The position numbers and the translations under genes are program-made. The notes under the pieces are model-generated. The model worked only from the letters and a program-made list of their open reading frames with translations, did no database searches and was not told where the DNA came from. Source: Auanema rhodensis (Eukaryota > Nematoda > Chromadorea > Rhabditida > Rhabditidae). From it: a DNA stretch of 64,000 bases. The stretch covers positions 2,542,001 to 2,606,000 of the forward strand of contig OZ059895.1 of NCBI GenBank assembly GCA_964057225.1, read 5' to 3'. Numbering within the stretch: the stretch's first letter is position 1; every line of letters begins with the position of its first letter. Below, one piece after another: positions 61,901 to 64,000 of the stretch.

Positions 61901-63876
61901 GCGGATTTTTAAGCTGCGTCGATTTGTGTTATCAGATTTGCGCTAGCTTAAAAATGCACCGAGATATCAACTGATATAAGTTCACACTTATATCCTCGAT
62001 TTTCACCCTGAAGAATTAATTTTTTCGTTGAATAACATTGTCCATCGTCTTTGCCTTGAAAAAAGGAATCTAAAAACATCTACTTTTTGCTAAATTATTT
62101 TGAAATTTTTCGAAAAAATTTTTGTCAAAATGTTTTTGGAAGCAATGTTGAGTGTACATGGAAACTCAACATACACTAATGCATCATTTTTCAAACGATC
62201 ATAACTAATTTTTGTATTAAGCGTTTCTCAATGTAGTATAGTGCATTCGATGCGGATTTTTAAGCTGCGTCGATTTGTCTTATCAGATTTGCGCTAGCTT
62301 AAAAATGCACCGAGATATCAACTGATATAAGTTCACACTTATATCCTCGATTTTCACCCTGAAGAATTAATTTTTTTGTTGAATAACATTGTCCATCGTC
62401 TTCGCCTTGAAAAAAGGAATCTAAAAACATCTACTTTTTGCTAAATTATTTTGAAATTTTTCGAAACAATTTTTGTCAAAATGTTTTTGGAAGCAATGTT
62501 GAGTGTACATGGAAACTCAACATACACTAATGCATCATTTTTCAAACGATCATAACTAATTTTTGTATCAAGCGTTACTCAATGTAGTATAGTGCATTCG
62601 ATGCGGATTTTTAAGCTGCGTCGATTTGTGTTATCAGATTTGCGCTAGCATGAAAATGCACCGAGATATCAACTGATATAAGTTCACACTTATATCCTCG
62701 ATTTTCACCCTGAAGAATTAATTTTTTCGTTGAATAACATTGTCCATCGTCTTCGCCTTGAAAAAAGGAATCTAAAAACATCTACTTTTTGCTAAATTAT
62801 TTTGAAATTTTTCGAAAAAATTTTTGTCAAAATGTTTTTGGAAGCAATGTTGAGTGTACATGGAAACTCAACATACACTAATGCATCATTTTTCAAACGA
62901 TCATAACTAATTTTTGTATCAAGCGTTATTCAATGTAGTATAGTGCATTCGATGCGGATTTTTAAGCTGCGTCGATTTGTGTTATCAGATTTGCGCTAGC
63001 TTGAAAATGCACCGAGATATCAACTGATATAAGTTCACACTTATATCCTCGATTTTCACCCTGAAGAATTAATTTTTTCGTTGAATAACATTGTCCATCG
63101 TCTTCGCCTTGAAAAAAGGAATCTAAAAACATCTACTTTTTGCTAAATTATTTTGAAATTTTTCGAAAAAATTTTTGTCAAAACGTTTTTGGAAGCAATG
63201 TTGAGTGTACATGGAAACTCAACATACACTAATGCATCATTTTTCAAACGATCATAACTAATTTTTGTATTAAGCGTTTCTCAATGTAGTATAGTGCATT
63301 CGATGCGGATTTTTAAGCTGCGTCGATTTGTGTTATCAGATTTGCGCTAGCTTAAAAATGCACCGAGATATCAACTGATATAAGTTCACACTTATATCCT
63401 CGATTTTCACCCTGAAGAATTAATTTTTTCGTTGAATAACATTGTCCATCGTCTTCGCCTTGAAAAAAGGAATCTAAAAACATCTACTTTTTGCTAAATT
63501 ATTTTGAAATTTTTCGAAAAAATTTTTGTCAAAATGTTTTTGGAAGCAATGTTGAGTGTACATGGAAACTCAACATACACTAATGCATCATTTTTCAAAC
63601 GATCATAACTAATTTTTGTATTAAGCGTTTCTCAATGTAGTATAGTGCATTCGATGCGGATTTTTAAGCTGCGTCGATTTGTGTTATCAGATTTGCGCTA
63701 GCATGAAAATGCACCGAGATATCAACTGATATAAGTTCACACTTATATCCTCGATTTTCACCCTGAAGAATTAATTTTTTCGTTGAATAACATTGTCCAT
63801 CGTCTTCGCCTTGAAAAAAGGAATCTAAAAACATCTACTTTTTGCTAAATTATTTTGAAATTTTTCGAAAAAATTT
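58963..63876. repeat. Terminal mosaic of TTTGTCTT and GTATCAAGCG monomers
   Basis: Units with TTTGTCTT, T7 and a GAAACAATT ending (58963, 59665, 60718, 62122) are mostly followed by a GTATCAAGCG unit with GTTACTC or GTTATTC (60016, 61069, 62473, 62824). The pattern changes from copy to copy, with plain units (61420, 61771, 63175) interspersed. The CTAGCATGAAAATG variant appears at 62473 and 63526. A private AAAACGTTT lies near 63181. No single multimer length fits the stretch. Confidence 0.75.
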
Positions 63877-64000
63877 TTGTCAAAATGTTTTTGGAAGCAA
63901 TGTTGAGTGTACATGGAAACTCAACATACACTAATGCATCATTTTTCAAACGATCATAACTAATTTTTGTATCAAGCGTTATTCAATGTAGTATAGTGCA
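63877..64000. repeat. Partial monomer cut by the window edge
   Basis: The first 124 bases of another unit of the CTAATG, GTATCAAGCG, GTTATTC type. The array evidently continues beyond the window, as it does before position 1, since both ends lie inside repeat sequence. Confidence 0.95.

Larger units (their letters stand above)
1..64000. repeat. 351-bp satellite DNA array, 182 monomers head to tail
   Basis: The same 351-bp unit follows itself across the entire window. Taking TTGTCAAAATG at position 1 as the unit start, starts fall at 352, 703, 1054 and so on. After six 1-bp losses the last full unit begins at 63526 and a partial one at 63877, exactly as predicted from 351 x 182 minus 6. All copies are in the same orientation; I found no inversion, insertion, transposon or unique sequence. 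Copies differ by roughly 1-4% substitutions at a limited set of recurrent sites (for example unit positions 57, 72, 76, 102, 105, 147, 154, 158, 173, 238, 247, 256, 269, 279, 282, 295). Hand-counted G+C of the first copy is 111/351. No frame stays open for more than 75 codons, so the array is non-coding. Such long homogeneous arrays normally form centromeric or pericentromeric heterochromatin; that location is inferred, not seen. I do not recognise the satellite family. Confidence 0.98.

Noticed and set aside
1-64000. CRISPR array
   Set aside because: There are no short direct repeats separated by unique spacers; the entire 351-bp unit is repeated with point variation.
1-64000. Transposon, terminal inverted repeats or target-site duplications
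   Set aside because: The monomer phase stays exact across the window apart from six single-base losses, leaving no room for an insertion. The inverted repeats present are short and internal to each monomer.
1-64000. Species assignment to a known insect or nematode satellite
   Set aside because: The A/T tracts and CpG content are compatible with invertebrates, but I could not match the 351-bp unit to a named satellite from memory, so no family is claimed.

Overview
The whole 64-kb window is one uninterrupted, head-to-tail satellite DNA array. Nothing else is visible: no protein gene, rRNA, tRNA, transposon, CRISPR array, unique flank or inverted block. The repeat unit is a 351-bp AT-rich monomer (111 G+C of 351 by hand count in the first copy, about 32%). 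Taking the unit to begin at position 1, there are 182 complete monomers (1-63876) and a 124-bp partial one (63877-64000). Of these, 176 are 351 bp and six are 350 bp because of the same one-base loss near their start. Monomers differ from one another by roughly 1-4%, almost entirely by substitutions.

The array suggests a eukaryotic pericentromeric, centromeric or other heterochromatic locus in long-read assembled sequence. The A/T-tract-rich, CpG-replete unit is compatible with an invertebrate such as an insect or nematode, but I cannot name the species or family, and no flanking gene helps.

The interesting organisation is at higher order. Linked diagnostic substitutions show that blocks of monomers have been copied as units, with the unit size changing along the window: 1-mer run (352-2106), 12-mer tandem duplication of 4212 bp (1832-10473), 5-mer/4-mer (9829-14742), 3-mer (15796-17548), another 3-mer (17549-21409), 5-mer of 1754 bp (21761-25268), 5-mer/4-mer (25971-29127), 9-mer of 3159 bp (29128-35445), 4-mer of 1404 bp in three copies (36148-40359), dimer-like alternation (40360-43518), 5-mer (43519-46326), then a more scrambled mosaic with long-range copies at shifts of 21, 14 and 13 monomers (46327-64000). 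At least three monomers are visible recombinants (19304-19654, 23165-23514, 31936-32286) and mark crossover or conversion sites.

Within each monomer there are three inverted repeats with 8-10 bp arms, a 12-bp palindrome and a run of A/T tracts near helical spacing. These could form hairpins, cruciforms or curved DNA. 351 bp is close to two nucleosome repeats. A structural or chromatin role is inference; the sequence shows only the repeats. The few short open frames present arise from chance loss of stop codons in monomer variants and are not annotated as genes.
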